From assembly GCF_900156895.1 (NCBI RefSeq), contig NZ_FTPD01000006.1, positions 317,115 through 381,114 of the forward strand: a stretch of DNA of 64,000 nucleotides, in the 5' to 3' direction. Below, piece by piece: positions 25,781-34,591 of the stretch. Made by a program: the position numbers and the translations under genes. Every line of letters starts with the position of its first letter. Positions within the stretch are counted from its first letter, which is position 1. A model generated the notes under the pieces. That model was not told the origin of the DNA, did no database searches, and saw only the letters and a program-made list of their open reading frames with translations. The stretch is from Mesorhizobium prunaredense. Its GTDB lineage: Bacteria; Pseudomonadota; Alphaproteobacteria; Rhizobiales; Rhizobiaceae.

Positions 25781-27445
25781 TCAATCGATACGCCCGAACC
25801 AGGCGCCGTAGCCGCCGAGGCGGATAAAGCCGGCGTCAGTCTGTCCCGAAAACCCGTGCCCCGGCAAGGGCTGCAGCGAGCGACCGCCGAGATCGACCTC
25901 GGCCGGTCGGCTGCCGAGATTGAAGGCGCAGACGATCTGCTCATTGCCCTCGCGGCGCGTGAAGGCGACCGTATCGCCCTGGCTTTCGATGAACTCGATG
26001 TCGCCCTTGGCCAGCGCCGGATGCAGACGGCGGAAAGCGAGAAAGCGCCGGTAGTGTTCGAGCAGCGAGCTGTCGTCGCCCTGCTGCACATCGACCGCCT
26101 GCGAAAGGTGCTTGGCAGGCACGGGCAGCCAGGGCTTTGCCGTGGAGAAGCCGCCATTGCTGTCGGCGCCATTCCAGACCATCGGCGTGCGGCAGCCGTC
26201 GCGGCCCTTGAATTCCGGCCAGAACCGGATGCCGTAGGGGTCCTGCAGATCCTCGAATTGCAGTTCCGCTTCGCCAAGACCGAGTTCCTCGCCCTGATAG
26301 ATGCAGACCGAGCCGCGCAGCGACATCAGCAGCGCCGAGATCACCTTGAGATAAGCGGTCTGGTCGGCCTCGCCGGCCGCCCAGCGCGAGGCAGTGCGCA
26401 TCACGTCGTGGTTGGAGAAGGCCCAGCACGACCAGCCGTCGCTGGCGACCTCGCCAAAGGCTTCCAGCACCGAACGCACCTTTGCCGCGCTGATCTTTTC
26501 GGGCGCCAGGAAGTCGAACGAATAGCACATGTGCACGCGCTTGCTGCCGGCGGTATAGGCCGCCACCACCTCCAGTCCGCGCTGCGAATCGCCGACTTCG
26601 CCGACCGCCGCCGTCGCCGGATATTCGTCGAGCAGGGCGCGGAAGCGTTCGAGGAAGCTGAGGTTTTCGGGGCGGCTCTTGTCGTAGAGATGGTCCTGGT
26701 AGTTGTAGGGGTTGACGGAAGGAGCGGTCTGGTCGTTGCGCTGTTCGGGCGGCAGCGGCGGATTGTCCTCGAGGCCCTGGCTGTGGAAGTAGAAATTGAT
26801 GGTGTCGAGGCGGAAACCGTCGACGCCGCGCTCCAGCCAGAAGCGGGTGACATCGAGCAGCGCGTCCTGGACCGCGCGGCTGTGGAAGTTGAGATCGGGC
26901 TGCTCGGCCAGGAAATTATGCAGGTAATATTGCTGGCGGCTGGTGTCCCACTGCCAGGCCGAACCGCCGAAGATCGACAGCCAGTTGTTGGGTGGCGTCC
27001 CGTCGGGCTTGGCGTCGGCCCAGACATACCAGTCCGCCTTCGGGTTGGTGCGGCTCGAGCGGCTTTCCTTAAACCACGGATGGATGTCGGCCGTATGCGA
27101 CAGCACCTCGTCGATCATCACCTTGAGCCCGAGCCTGTGCGCCTCGGCGGTCAGGGCGTCGAAATCGGCCAGCGTGCCGAACATCGGATCGACGTCGCAA
27201 TAGTCTGACACGTCGTAGCCGAAATCCTTCATCGGCGACTTGAAGAACGGCGAGATCCAGATGGCGTCGACGCCGAGCGCCGCGATATAGGGCAGCCTGC
27301 CGATGATCCCCCTGAGGTCGCCGATGCCGTCACCATCCGAGTCCTGATAGCTGCGCGGATAGGTCTGGTAGATCACGGCACCTCGCCACCAGTCGCGATC
27401 GACGGCGAGGTCGGGGCTCAACGTCGCTTTCACAGCGGATTGCAT
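25781..27445 (-). CDS. aglA: Alpha-glucosidase (GH13)
   Basis: A 554-residue GH13 hydrolase without signal peptide, acting in the cytosol on imported alpha-glucosides. The catalytic nucleophile is Asp214 in GVDGFRLDTINFYF, the acid/base Glu is in AAVGEVGD near residue 287, and the third carboxylate is in SNHDVMR near 346. The QTYPRSYQDSDGDGIGDLRG start is typical of oligo-1,6-glucosidase/alpha-glucosidase subfamilies. It is embedded in the transporter operon between aglG and aglK. Confidence 0.94.
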   Translation of the reverse strand: MQSAVKATLSPDLAVDRDWWRGAVIYQTYPRSYQDSDGDGIGDLRGIIGRLPYIAALGVDAIWISPFFKSPMKDFGYDVSDYCDVDPMFGTLADFDALTAEAHRLGLKVMIDEVLSHTADIHPWFKESRSSRTNPKADWYVWADAKPDGTPPNNWLSIFGGSAWQWDTSRQQYYLHNFLAEQPDLNFHSRAVQDALLDVTRFWLERGVDGFRLDTINFYFHSQGLEDNPPLPPEQRNDQTAPSVNPYNYQDHLYDKSRPENLSFLERFRALLDEYPATAAVGEVGDSQRGLEVVAAYTAGSKRVHMCYSFDFLAPEKISAAKVRSVLEAFGEVASDGWSCWAFSNHDVMRTASRWAAGEADQTAYLKVISALLMSLRGSVCIYQGEELGLGEAELQFEDLQDPYGIRFWPEFKGRDGCRTPMVWNGADSNGGFSTAKPWLPVPAKHLSQAVDVQQGDDSSLLEHYRRFLAFRRLHPALAKGDIEFIESQGDTVAFTRREGNEQIVCAFNLGSRPAEVDLGGRSLQPLPGHGFSGQTDAGFIRLGGYGAWFGRID

Positions 27446-27449
27446 GATC

Positions 27450-28604
27450 TCAGCCTCCCTTCACCGAGCCGGCGAGCAGCCCGCGGACGAAATATCGCTG
27501 CAGCGAGAAGAACACGATCAGCGGCACCACAATGGTGATGAAGGCCGATGTCGTCAGGATCTCCCAATCGCCGCCGCGCGAGCCGAGCAGCGCGTTGAGC
27601 TTGGCGGTCAGCACGATCTGGTCGCCCTCGGTACCGAGGAAAACCATCGCAACCAGCAGGTCATTCCACACCCACAGGAACTGGAAGATGGCGAAGGAGG
27701 CAAGCACCGGGAACGACAGCGGCAGCACGATCTTGACGAAGATCTCGAAATCGCTGGCGCCGTCAATGCGCGCCGATTCCATGATTTCGCGCGGTAGGCC
27801 GGCAATGTAGCTTCTCAGCAGATAGATGGCGAAGGGCAGGCCGAAGCCGGTATGCGCCAGCCAGATGCCGAGATAGGTTTTCGACGGCACGCCGAAGAAG
27901 CTGCCGACGCCGTTGTAGAGTTTTAGCAGCGGGATCAGCGACATCTGCAGCGGCACGACCAAGAGCCCGATGATCACCGCGATGAGCAACGCCCGGCCGG
28001 GAAAGCGCATCCAGGCCAGCGCATAGGCCGCGAACGCCGCGATCAGGATCGGGATGACCGTCGCCGGAATGGTGACGGTCAGCGAATTCATGAAGGAGCG
28101 GCCGATGCCTTCCGAAAACAGCACCGTATCGTAATTGTCGGTGGTGAATTTCGGCGGCGCCGACGAGGCGTAGTAGACGCGCTGGCCGCGCTCGCCCTCG
28201 AACGGCTTGGTTGAGGTCATGACGAAACTGCCGTCGGCGTTGAGCTGCAAGGTCTCGCCGTCGCCGAGATCGGCTGTGGTGCCGGCGGGATATTGCGTCG
28301 GCGCCGACGACTTGACGCCGAAGGCGCTGATGTCGCGGGCCGGATCGTCGCCGAAGATGTTGCCCTCGAGGACGAACTTGCCGTCCTTCTCGACTTGTGC
28401 CGAGGCGGGTGGCAGCCGGCCCGCTTCCGTCTGGGTGGAACTGGCGAACGAGTTCCACCAGCCCGAGGCGATGATCTGATCCTTGTCGCGCAGCGATGAG
28501 ACGAGAATGCCGAGCGTCGGCACGGTCCAGATCGCGACGAAGATGAAGACAGCTATATGGACGCCGAAACGGCTGGCAAAGGACTTTCCGGTCGCCACGG
28601 CCAT
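27450..28604 (-). CDS. aglG: Alpha-glucoside ABC transporter permease
   Basis: A 384-residue MalG-type inner-membrane permease. The first membrane segment (FGVHIAVFIFVAIWTVPTLG) is followed by a long periplasmic insertion to about residue 160 and then five more membrane segments. The cytoplasmic EAA loop reads ESARIDGASDFEIFVKIVLP near 275-295. The large insertion is a known trait of AglG compared with MalG. It starts two bases after aglF ends. Confidence 0.93.
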   Translation of the reverse strand: MAVATGKSFASRFGVHIAVFIFVAIWTVPTLGILVSSLRDKDQIIASGWWNSFASSTQTEAGRLPPASAQVEKDGKFVLEGNIFGDDPARDISAFGVKSSAPTQYPAGTTADLGDGETLQLNADGSFVMTSTKPFEGERGQRVYYASSAPPKFTTDNYDTVLFSEGIGRSFMNSLTVTIPATVIPILIAAFAAYALAWMRFPGRALLIAVIIGLLVVPLQMSLIPLLKLYNGVGSFFGVPSKTYLGIWLAHTGFGLPFAIYLLRSYIAGLPREIMESARIDGASDFEIFVKIVLPLSFPVLASFAIFQFLWVWNDLLVAMVFLGTEGDQIVLTAKLNALLGSRGGDWEILTTSAFITIVVPLIVFFSLQRYFVRGLLAGSVKGG

Positions 28605-28605
28605 C

Positions 28606-29619
28606 TCAATGTCCTCCCGTCTCTTTGTTCGCCTGCCGGATGTTCCAGACCATGATCGGAATGACCGCGATCATGATGATGATGGCGATGGTGGCGCCGC
28701 GGCCGAAATCGCCGCCGCCGCGGAACATCCAGTCGAACATCAGATTGGCCAGAACCTGGCTGTTCCATTGGCCGTTGGTCATGGTCAGCACGATGTCGAA
28801 AACCTTCAGCACCAGGATGGTGATGGTGGTCCAGACGACGGCAATCGTGCCCCAGATCTGCGGCACCATGATCTTCCAGAAGATCTGAAACGGATTGGCG
28901 CCGTCGATGACGGCCGCCTCCAGCGTCTCTTCGGGAATCCCCCGCAAGGCAGAGGACAGGATGACCATGGCAAAGCCGGTCTGGATCCAGATCAGGATGA
29001 TCATCAGGAAGAAATTGTTCCAGAACGGCAGCGATATCCAGACCTGCGGCTGGCCACCGAAATACTGGATGATGGCGTTGAGCAGGCCGATCTGCGTCTG
29101 GCCCGCGCCGCGATACTCGTAGATGAATTTCCAGATGACGCTTGCGCCGACGAAGGAGATGGCCAGCGGCAGGAAGATGAGGCTCTTGGCGATGGTGCCC
29201 CACCAGATCTTGTCGGTGAGGACGGCGATGATCAGCCCGAGGAAGGTGCAGGCGGCAGGCACGACCGCCAGCCAGATGATGTTGTTGAGGATGGAGCTGC
29301 GGAACTCGCGGTCGCCGAACGCCCATTCATAGTTGGTGAAGCCGACGAAATTGGCGCCGCCGCGATCGAGGAACGACAGTCTGAGCGTCTCCACCACCGG
29401 GTAGATCAGGTAGATGGTGAGGATGATCATGGCCGGGCCGACGAACAGCCACGGCCGGATCAGCCCCTGCCGGCGCAGATTGTCGATGGCCGCAGCACCT
29501 GCGACGCCGCGCGACGGGAAGATGATGTCCACCAGTTTGTTGGCGCCCCAGAAATAGGCGACGCAGCCGCCGACGCCGATGATGATGACTGTTATGGCCG
29601 AGAAAATCTGAGCCGCCAC
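28606..29619 (-). CDS. aglF: Alpha-glucoside ABC transporter permease
   Basis: A 337-residue MalF-type inner-membrane permease with about eight membrane segments and the EAA loop EAAVIDGANPFQIFWKIMVP near residues 235-255. It pairs with AglG to form the translocation channel for alpha-glucosides. The gap of about 240 bases to aglE on its 5' side contains a strong stem-loop, so aglF is likely expressed at a lower level than the binding protein. Confidence 0.93.
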   Translation of the reverse strand: MAAQIFSAITVIIIGVGGCVAYFWGANKLVDIIFPSRGVAGAAAIDNLRRQGLIRPWLFVGPAMIILTIYLIYPVVETLRLSFLDRGGANFVGFTNYEWAFGDREFRSSILNNIIWLAVVPAACTFLGLIIAVLTDKIWWGTIAKSLIFLPLAISFVGASVIWKFIYEYRGAGQTQIGLLNAIIQYFGGQPQVWISLPFWNNFFLMIILIWIQTGFAMVILSSALRGIPEETLEAAVIDGANPFQIFWKIMVPQIWGTIAVVWTTITILVLKVFDIVLTMTNGQWNSQVLANLMFDWMFRGGGDFGRGATIAIIIMIAVIPIMVWNIRQANKETGGH

Positions 29620-29796
29620 GGGTCCCTCCCTCTGCGCATGATCCGCCAGTCGAGAATGGCTTTGGCGGCGGGATCATGGGCCGATTCAGTTGTTTGGAAT
29701 GCGACCGGATGCAAGGCGGGGTTCTACTCGTGCTGGTCGCGCGTCATGCCGGAATGTGCTCACAAACATAGATTACTGCGGCGCGGGCCGCCGGTC

Positions 29797-29823
29797 GGAT
29801 CCGGGCCACTGAGGCCCGGATCC
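29797..29823 (-). promoter_or_regulatory. Stem-loop between aglE and aglF
   Basis: Perfect 11-base arms GGATCCGGGCC and GGCCCGGATCC around ACTGA. It lies directly after the aglE stop (minus strand) and before aglF, with no T-run. Stem-loops at this position in ABC operons commonly protect the binding-protein mRNA and reduce downstream expression; this role is inferred. The rest of the 240-base gap shows no gene. Confidence 0.65.
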
Positions 29824-29860
29824 ATTCAGGATCGGCAGTCCGAACGTTCAGCTGGGCCGC

Positions 29861-31216
29861 CTACTTGATCGCGTCCCAGCTCTTCTGGATGTCGGTGGCG
29901 ACATCCTCGGCGGACTTGCCGCCGACGAGATCGATCATGCCGGTCCAGAAGGCGCCGGCGCCGATCTTGCCCGGCATCAGATCGGACCCGTCGAAGCGGA
30001 AGGTCGAGGCTTCGGCAAGGATTTCCCCCTGCTTCTTCAACGCGTCGCTGGCATAGGCGTCCTTGTTGACCGACTTGAACGGCGTCACGAAACCGCCCTG
30101 GGCCATCCAGATCTCATGGGCGAGCGGCATCTTCAGGAATTCGATGAACGCGCGGGCACTCTTGCTGTCCTTGGTGATCATGGCCAGCGTGCCGGCGCCG
30201 AGCACCGGCGTGCCGAGGTCGGGCTTGGCAGCGTAAGGTGGGTAGTAGAAGAAGTCGGCGTCCTGGCCGATCTCGGTGCCTTCCGGGAAGAAGGTCGGGA
30301 TGAACGACGCCTGGTGGTGCAAATAGCATTTCGGCGGCACCGAGAACAGGCCTTTCGGGCTATCGCGAAAATCGGTCGCCGCCACCGCCTTGGCGCCGCC
30401 GTCGACCATCTTGTCGTCGGTCGCGATCTTGCCGAAAATGTCGATGGCGTTGACCACCGCGGGGTCGTTGAACGGAATCTCGTTCTTCACCCATTTGTCG
30501 TAGGTCTCGGGCGTCTGGGTGCGCAGCATGATGTCCTCGACCCAGTCGGTCGCCGGCCAGCCGGTGGCGCCGCCCGAACCGAGCCCGATGCACCATGGCG
30601 TGCCGCCGTCGGCGATGATCTGCTTTTCGAGCTCGGCGAGCTCTTCCTGCGTCTTCGGCACCTCGTAGTCGGCTTCCTCGAAATTGTCCGGCGAGTACCA
30701 GACCAGCGATTTCACGTCGGCCTTGTAGGGGAAGGCGAAAAAGCCCGGCTTGCCGTCCTTGTCGTTGAAGGTGCCGAGATCGACCCATGACTGGCCGGCG
30801 CCGTAATTGTCCTTGATCCAGTTGGCGGTGTCGTCGCCGAGCGGCGTCAGCAGGCCCTTGGACGCCAGGTCCTGGATCAGGCCCGGCTGCGGCAGCACGG
30901 CGATGTTGGGCGGGCTGCCGGCCTGCGTGTCGATGACGATCTGCTGTTCGTAATTTTCCGACGAGGAGTATTTGACCTCGGCGCCGGTGGCTTCCGAGAA
31001 ATAGTCGAGAACGGTGCGGATGAGGCCCTCGTCCTCGCCGCGCCATGGCCCGAAGATCGACAGCGTCTCGCCCTTGAGGTCGACCTTCTTGAGCTCTTCG
31101 TAATTCGCCCAGTTGAAGCGGGGATCTTCGCCCGGCTTGAACTTCAGTTCGGCTTGCGCCGGTGCGCTCAGGGCGAGCGCGGCAAAGGCGGCGCTCAGCA
31201 GAAGCATTTTCTTCAT
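29861..31216 (-). CDS. aglE: Alpha-glucoside ABC transporter substrate-binding protein
   Basis: A 451-residue periplasmic binding protein. The signal peptide MKKMLLLSAAFAALALSAPA QA is cleaved before ELKFKPGED. The mature chain has the cluster B extracellular solute-binding fold, with GVLS-like hinge segments, YSSSENYEQQIVIDTQAGSP and ARAFIEFLK. It delivers alpha-glucosides to AglFGK. The start at 31216 is set by the signal peptide and upstream GGGAGGGAA. It is the first gene of the operon, facing aglR. Confidence 0.92.
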   Translation of the reverse strand: MKKMLLLSAAFAALALSAPAQAELKFKPGEDPRFNWANYEELKKVDLKGETLSIFGPWRGEDEGLIRTVLDYFSEATGAEVKYSSSENYEQQIVIDTQAGSPPNIAVLPQPGLIQDLASKGLLTPLGDDTANWIKDNYGAGQSWVDLGTFNDKDGKPGFFAFPYKADVKSLVWYSPDNFEEADYEVPKTQEELAELEKQIIADGGTPWCIGLGSGGATGWPATDWVEDIMLRTQTPETYDKWVKNEIPFNDPAVVNAIDIFGKIATDDKMVDGGAKAVAATDFRDSPKGLFSVPPKCYLHHQASFIPTFFPEGTEIGQDADFFYYPPYAAKPDLGTPVLGAGTLAMITKDSKSARAFIEFLKMPLAHEIWMAQGGFVTPFKSVNKDAYASDALKKQGEILAEASTFRFDGSDLMPGKIGAGAFWTGMIDLVGGKSAEDVATDIQKSWDAIK

Positions 31217-31327
31217 AGCTATTCCCTCCCAGTGGTGACAGACACCGGACGGAACCTCCATTCCGTCCGCCGACGCTGCAGGACTGTGACTCACTCGCAA
31301 AGGAACCGCAACCTTTCGAAGAGCCTT

Positions 31328-31341
31328 CCAAAGCGCTTTGG
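31328..31341. promoter_or_regulatory. LacI-type operator near the aglE promoter
   Basis: A perfect 14-base palindrome CCAAAGCGCTTTGG with the central CG typical of LacI-family operators. It lies about 110 bases before aglE. On the minus strand TTGACA (31378-31373) lies upstream with a plausible but weak -10 at about 31355, which places the palindrome around the transcription start, a position suited to repression. Confidence 0.8.
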
Positions 31342-31549
31342 TGTTTTCAATCACGCCACTGAATTAATCAGGTGTCAAGAGGCTGGAGAGTCAATCGATT
31401 TAATGCGCTGACATAAAGAGCGATAACGTGCGCTGCAGCATGCTTTTTGGCGCAGCAGCAGCAAATTTTGCTTCAAACTGGTCGGAAACGGTGCTTATGG
31501 TCTTTGCGTTGGGCAGTGCTGCCGGTAGCGGACTGGGTAACCCATAGTT

Positions 31550-31559
31550 AAAGCGCTTT
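31550..31559. promoter_or_regulatory. Second LacI-type operator, before aglR
   Basis: The core AAAGCGCTTT is the same as in the operator at 31328-31341, here 19-28 bases before the aglR start. The pair, about 220 bases apart, could allow the repressor to loop the divergent region and to repress itself. The remainder of the 361-base gap 31217-31577 holds only promoter sequence as far as I can see. Confidence 0.7.
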
Positions 31560-31577
31560 GAGGCTTGGAGGCCTCCG

Positions 31578-32600
31578 GTGAACCTCAAACAGCTCTCCCA
31601 CATGCTGGCGCTTTCGCAGACGACGGTAAGCCGCGCGCTGAACGGCTACCCGGAAGTCAACGAGGAAACGCGCCGGCGGGTGATCGACGCCGCCAAGCGC
31701 CATGGCTACCGCCCCAACCCGAGCGCGCGCCGGCTGGCCACCGGCAAGACCGGAATGATCGGCTATGTCTTGCCGACCGGGGCGGCCGTCGACATCGACC
31801 CGCATTTCGTCGAATTCCTGTCCGGTCTCGGCGACTACGCCCGTTCGCACGAACTCGACCTGGTGCTGTCCCCGGCCGATGCCGACGACCAGGAGACGAC
31901 CTATCGGCGTATCGTCGCCAACCGGCAGGTCGACGCCGTCTACATCTCCTCGCCGCGGCCGCTCGACCGGCGGGTGGCGCTGGTCAGCACGCTCGGCATT
32001 CCCTTCATCGTCCATGGCCGCAGCGAAGGGCTCGATCTCGACTACCCTTTCACCGACATCGACAATGAGGGCGCCTTCCACGAGGCGGCACGGCTGCTCG
32101 TCCAGCTCGGTCACCGGCGGCTGGCGCTGATCAACGGCGACGGCCGCGAGACCTTCGCCATCCACCGCGAGCGTGGCGTGCGCCGAGCGCTGGCGGCGAG
32201 CGGCCTGGTGCTTGACGAAGGCGATGTCTGTTCCCTCACCATGACCGAGGAGAACGGCTACCGCGCCGCCAGGCGGTTGCTCGAGCAAAGCGATGCGCCG
32301 ACCGCGATCGCCTGCTCCAGCCTGATCATGGCGCTCGGCGTCGTGCGCGCGGTGCGCGATCTCGGCCTGACCATTCCGGGCGACTTGTCGCTGATCGCTC
32401 ACGACGACGTTTTCCCCTGGCTGAAGCCGGAGAATTTTTCGGTGCCGTTGTCGACGACGCGTTCGTCGATCCGCCTGGCCGGCGCGCGCGTCGCCGAGCG
32501 GCTGGCGGCACGGATTTCCGGATCGGAAGAGGGCGCCCGCGGCGAAGTCTGGCCGGTCGATCTGGTGATCAGGGGATCGGTCGCCGGCGCACCGACCTAG
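31578..32600 (+). CDS. aglR: LacI-family repressor of the agl operon
   Basis: A 340-residue regulator: DNA-binding domain MNLKQLSHMLALSQTTVSRA at residues 1-20 with the hinge RPNPSARRLATGKTG, then a periplasmic-binding-protein-like effector domain (HGRSEGLDLDYPFTDIDNEG). The gene begins with GTG at 31578, with GGAGG 6 bases before it. It is divergent from aglE and would release the operators when an alpha-glucoside is bound. Confidence 0.92.
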   Translation: MNLKQLSHMLALSQTTVSRALNGYPEVNEETRRRVIDAAKRHGYRPNPSARRLATGKTGMIGYVLPTGAAVDIDPHFVEFLSGLGDYARSHELDLVLSPADADDQETTYRRIVANRQVDAVYISSPRPLDRRVALVSTLGIPFIVHGRSEGLDLDYPFTDIDNEGAFHEAARLLVQLGHRRLALINGDGRETFAIHRERGVRRALAASGLVLDEGDVCSLTMTEENGYRAARRLLEQSDAPTAIACSSLIMALGVVRAVRDLGLTIPGDLSLIAHDDVFPWLKPENFSVPLSTTRSSIRLAGARVAERLAARISGSEEGARGEVWPVDLVIRGSVAGAPT

Positions 32601-32655
32601 TGACCGAGTTCGATCCCTACCCGAGATCCGGTGGTAGTGGGGCAGTCTGGAATAG

Positions 32656-33012
32656 CTAAAGACGGTAATCGAATTCCCAGCGCCCGAGTCTCGTTAGCTG
32701 CGCCGCTATGGCTTCCCAAGTGTCACCCTCCGTAGCCATACAGCGCTCCTTAAGAAAATTCACAAGCTCTACCCCGTCAAACCGGTGCATGAAGATAGTG
32801 TTTTCTCCAGAAACAACCTTCTCTTTTCGAGACTGAAAGAACCAACTCGGAGAGCAGACATGTGCCGTAAATGCGTCTGCTGTATTCTCTCCTTCTGGAC
32901 AGGCATAGAAGTCAATCATCACCGAGAAATCAGTCGGATCGGGAGGGTCCCAGTTTTCTAGAGAGGATGAGCTGGCATCTAAGATTCGGTGCCCCTGATA
33001 CTTCGCTTTCAT
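32656..33012 (-). CDS. Orphan immunity protein, Imm8-like
   Basis: A 118-residue protein that resembles the Imm8 family: an N-terminal half rich in acidic residues with FSVMIDFYACPEGENTADAF, then TAHVCSPSWFFQ near residues 48-59, which matches the family's pattern of Cys-x-Pro followed by Trp, and a C-terminal helical segment ELVNFLKERCMATEGDTWEA. By eye the gene is only about half GC, clearly lower than its neighbours. Immunity proteins neutralise a partner toxin, often a polymorphic secreted toxin; no toxin gene is seen nearby. It is flanked by aglR and the protease operon. Confidence 0.65.
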   Translation of the reverse strand: MKAKYQGHRILDASSSSLENWDPPDPTDFSVMIDFYACPEGENTADAFTAHVCSPSWFFQSRKEKVVSGENTIFMHRFDGVELVNFLKERCMATEGDTWEAIAAQLTRLGRWEFDYRL

Positions 33013-33112
33013 GAGGCCAGTTCCGTAGGTCTAGAGGTATCGCATGTCGAAAGGGCAAATTTCGACCCAAGAAGGCTTTTGACGAGGAAACGGTATGCGT
33101 AACTAGAAGCGT

Positions 33113-34591
33113 TTATTCCTTCGCCGTCGCGGCCGCCTTGGTGTCCAACAGCCCATAGCCGAAATCATTGTCCCTGCCCTTGGGGCCGAGGTCCCTTGCC
33201 GTGGCGGCCAGCGCATTCTCGACCCAGTCGGCGGAACGGTCGGGTGCGGCATGCAGCAGATTGGCGATCGCGCCGGTGACGATCGCAGCGGCAAACGAGG
33301 TGCCGGTGACCACATCCGAACCGGCGCCGCTCGGCGCCACCATCTCGACCCCGGGAGCGGAGAGGAAGACGTAGGCGCCGCGATTGGCCTGCTGCATCAG
33401 CCCGTCCTTGGCATCGGTGGCAGTCACCGCGATGACGCCGTCGAAGGCGGCCGGGTAGCCGTAGGGCGCCTTCGGTCCGTTGTTGCCGGCGGCGGCGACC
33501 AGCACGATGCCCAGGGCGCGAGCATTGCGGCAGGCGACGCCGAGCAGGTCGTTCTTCGGGCCGACGAAGCTCATATTGATAATGCGGACATCCTGCTCCG
33601 CCGCCCAGTCAAGCGCCGCAAGGATGACGTCCATGGTCGACTTGCCGCCCTCGAAGGCGCGGGCGTGGTAGATCCTGGCGCCCGGCGCCATGCCTTTGAG
33701 CGCGCCGACGCCGGCGATCAGGCCGTCGATCGAGGTGCCGTGATCGCGCGCCTCGATCGGCACATCGGGCATGGCGTCGAACTGATCGGCGATGACGCCG
33801 GAGAGTGCTGGATTGGTATCGTCGATGGCGGTGTCGATGACGGCGATGCGCACATTCTCGCCGCTCGCCTCTTTCGCATCGAGCGCGATGCGCTCGAAGG
33901 CATAATTGACGATGGTGGCTGCCTGCTGCAGCGAGTAGATATGGTTGGGCTCGCGCCGCAAAGTGCGGCCGTCGGCGGCAAGCTGCGCCAGCACGACGCC
34001 GACCGGGCGGCCATCGGGAATGCCGAAGCGCACCAGCGTGGCGCCGAGCAACTGAGACTGGCGCTGCGAGCGCACCTCGAGGCCAAAGGAGGCGGCGATC
34101 TGCTGGACGGCGTCGCCCTCCACCGTCACCAGCACCTCGTCCGGCACGAAATCACCGACGACGGCGCGCGGCGGCTCGGCCGCGACGAGATCGCTGGGCG
34201 AAACGATCGGCCCGCCTGCCGCGGCTTGTTGTATCGCTGTCGCAGCGGCGGGCGGGACCGGCGGCGGCAACGCACCGCTGGCCGGATCGCGGCGCGGATC
34301 GGGCGTCGGCAGCGGCGCCTGGCCGTCGCCGACCGGATTGGGGAACAGGTCGACGATCAGCGCGGGAAGAAACACTGCATTTGTGACGGCGGAACCTGCG
34401 CCGGGCCTTTCGCCGCTGGTATCCTTTGTGTCGTCCTCGATGCAATCGGCCGCCGCCGTCGCCCGGTTGAGGCAGTCGATTTCCGTCTGCGTAAGGTTCG
34501 GATCATTGGTCTGCGCCAAGGCAGGCGCAGCAGTGATCATCGTCGCCACCACAAGCAGCGCCGCAAATCGGATGACCGCCTTAGCCGCCAT
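33113..34591 (-). CDS. Secreted subtilisin-family (S8) serine protease
   Basis: A 492-residue protease. The signal peptide (about 1-27) ends APALA before QTND. A Pro/Ala-rich spacer to about 145 is followed by a prodomain-like alpha/beta segment (148-222), then the catalytic domain. The triad is Asp253 in IAVIDTAIDD, His284 in ARDHGTSIDG and Ser432 in VTGTSFAAA, with the oxyanion Asn370 in AAGNNG. Four Cys occur, two of them close together near the N-terminus. The gene overlaps the anti-sigma gene by 11 bases and is third in a sigma/anti-sigma operon, so its expression is likely under ECF control. Confidence 0.88.
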   Translation of the reverse strand: MAAKAVIRFAALLVVATMITAAPALAQTNDPNLTQTEIDCLNRATAAADCIEDDTKDTSGERPGAGSAVTNAVFLPALIVDLFPNPVGDGQAPLPTPDPRRDPASGALPPPVPPAAATAIQQAAAGGPIVSPSDLVAAEPPRAVVGDFVPDEVLVTVEGDAVQQIAASFGLEVRSQRQSQLLGATLVRFGIPDGRPVGVVLAQLAADGRTLRREPNHIYSLQQAATIVNYAFERIALDAKEASGENVRIAVIDTAIDDTNPALSGVIADQFDAMPDVPIEARDHGTSIDGLIAGVGALKGMAPGARIYHARAFEGGKSTMDVILAALDWAAEQDVRIINMSFVGPKNDLLGVACRNARALGIVLVAAAGNNGPKAPYGYPAAFDGVIAVTATDAKDGLMQQANRGAYVFLSAPGVEMVAPSGAGSDVVTGTSFAAAIVTGAIANLLHAAPDRSADWVENALAATARDLGPKGRDNDFGYGLLDTKAAATAKE

